A DNA stretch of 64,000 nt from Fragum whitleyi. Lineage: Eukaryota; Mollusca; Bivalvia; Cardiida; Cardiidae. Made by a program: the position numbers and the translations under genes. The stretch's first letter is position 1. Every line of letters begins with the position of its first letter. A model generated the notes under the pieces. It was given only the letters and a program-made list of their open reading frames with translations. It ran no database searches and was not told the origin of the DNA. This document shows, in pieces, positions 63,790-64,000 of this stretch. Location: NCBI GenBank assembly GCA_948146395.1, contig OX411549.1, positions 34,184,693 through 34,248,692 of the forward strand. Direction: 5' to 3'.

Positions 63790-64000
63790 GCAATGTCTTC
63801 AAAGTGATATTGGAATTGAAGGAATCTGAAATTAAAGGTATCATTTGGTTAATGGGCAAGCAAAATTTGTAGCTATAGCTTTGTTCAAGCTGTTGTTACA
63901 TTTTTCTTGCCCGCTGAGGAATATCAGGCAGCAGGGGTAGTGGAAAAACAACTTTTCTCCACTTGTCCATGGACAAGTTAAAGTTGATTTCCTACTTGTC
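63790..64000. other. Window end, ACTTGTCC palindromes
   Basis: ACTTGTCCATGGACAAGT at about 63961-63978 is a perfect 18-bp palindrome; similar CTTGTCC strings are at 56236-56520. Cut by the window edge. Confidence 0.45.

Overview
This is eukaryotic, AT-rich, intron- and repeat-dominated DNA. The kind of repeats points to a mollusc, most likely a bivalve (inference): pearl/Helentron-like elements with a CCGT-type microsatellite followed by ~145-bp core repeats, tRNA-derived SINEs with a shared body, piggyBac- and hAT-type MITEs, and a Ty3/gypsy retrotransposon. Only one stretch looks like host protein-coding sequence: an in-frame-stop-bounded first coding exon at 53039-53197 (+) whose 53 residues match the N-terminus of neurobeachin/LRBA-family BEACH proteins and end in a clean GTAAGT donor. 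Everything to its right (53198-64000) would be its first intron.

Layout. 1-7.4 kb: mostly unremarkable AT-rich sequence with isolated hairpins, a piggyBac-like MITE (2252-2495) and a SINE (5150-5412). 7.4-12.7 kb: a dense MITE cluster, including a foldback element, an array of GGGGACA-type palindromes (8640-10105), three hAT-like MITEs with visible 8-bp target duplications (one nested in another element) and a candidate TATA promoter at 10.7 kb. 13.3-23.3 kb: successive tandem arrays of different period (19 bp, ~135 bp, 22 bp, ~70 bp, ~290 bp). 23.4-28.6 kb: a fresh four-unit tandem array of a 1159-bp unit, the last unit interrupted by a 598-bp Helentron-like element whose empty site is preserved in the other units. 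29-35.6 kb: MITEs, an inverted duplication that again gives an empty/filled site pair for a Helentron-like element, and a chain of exon-like segments. 35.8-37.2 kb: a 41-bp minisatellite. 37.3-38.6 kb: a 5'-truncated LINE reverse transcriptase. 39-46.5 kb: large Helentron-like elements, a locus paralogous to 17.3-18.6 kb, and a decayed second LINE. 46.5-53 kb: mostly single-copy sequence upstream of the neurobeachin-like exon. 54.4-56.1 kb: Helentron-like core repeats inside the intron. 57415-62675: a complete Ty3/gypsy element in antisense.

The gypsy element is the most informative piece. Gag (62332-61577) and Pol lie in the same frame separated by a single TAG that sits inside a 7-bp hairpin, so expression as Gag-Pol would need stop-codon readthrough. 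Its 5' LTR (~273 bp) is normal, but its 3' LTR is replaced by a 108-bp palindrome made of the first 75 nt of U3 folded back on itself at an 8-nt inverted repeat; the element is still flanked by a GAGT duplication. This looks like integration of a self-primed (snapback) reverse-transcription product with two U3 ends.

Recurrent small themes tie the window together: a ~74-bp hairpin with GATGGC...GCCATC ends occurs nine times; Helentron-like elements of unrelated body all share a 5' hairpin and a 3' hairpin followed by CTTGTT. No tRNA or rRNA gene, CRISPR array or bacterial-type operon was seen. Boundaries of old repeats are approximate because they were read by eye.
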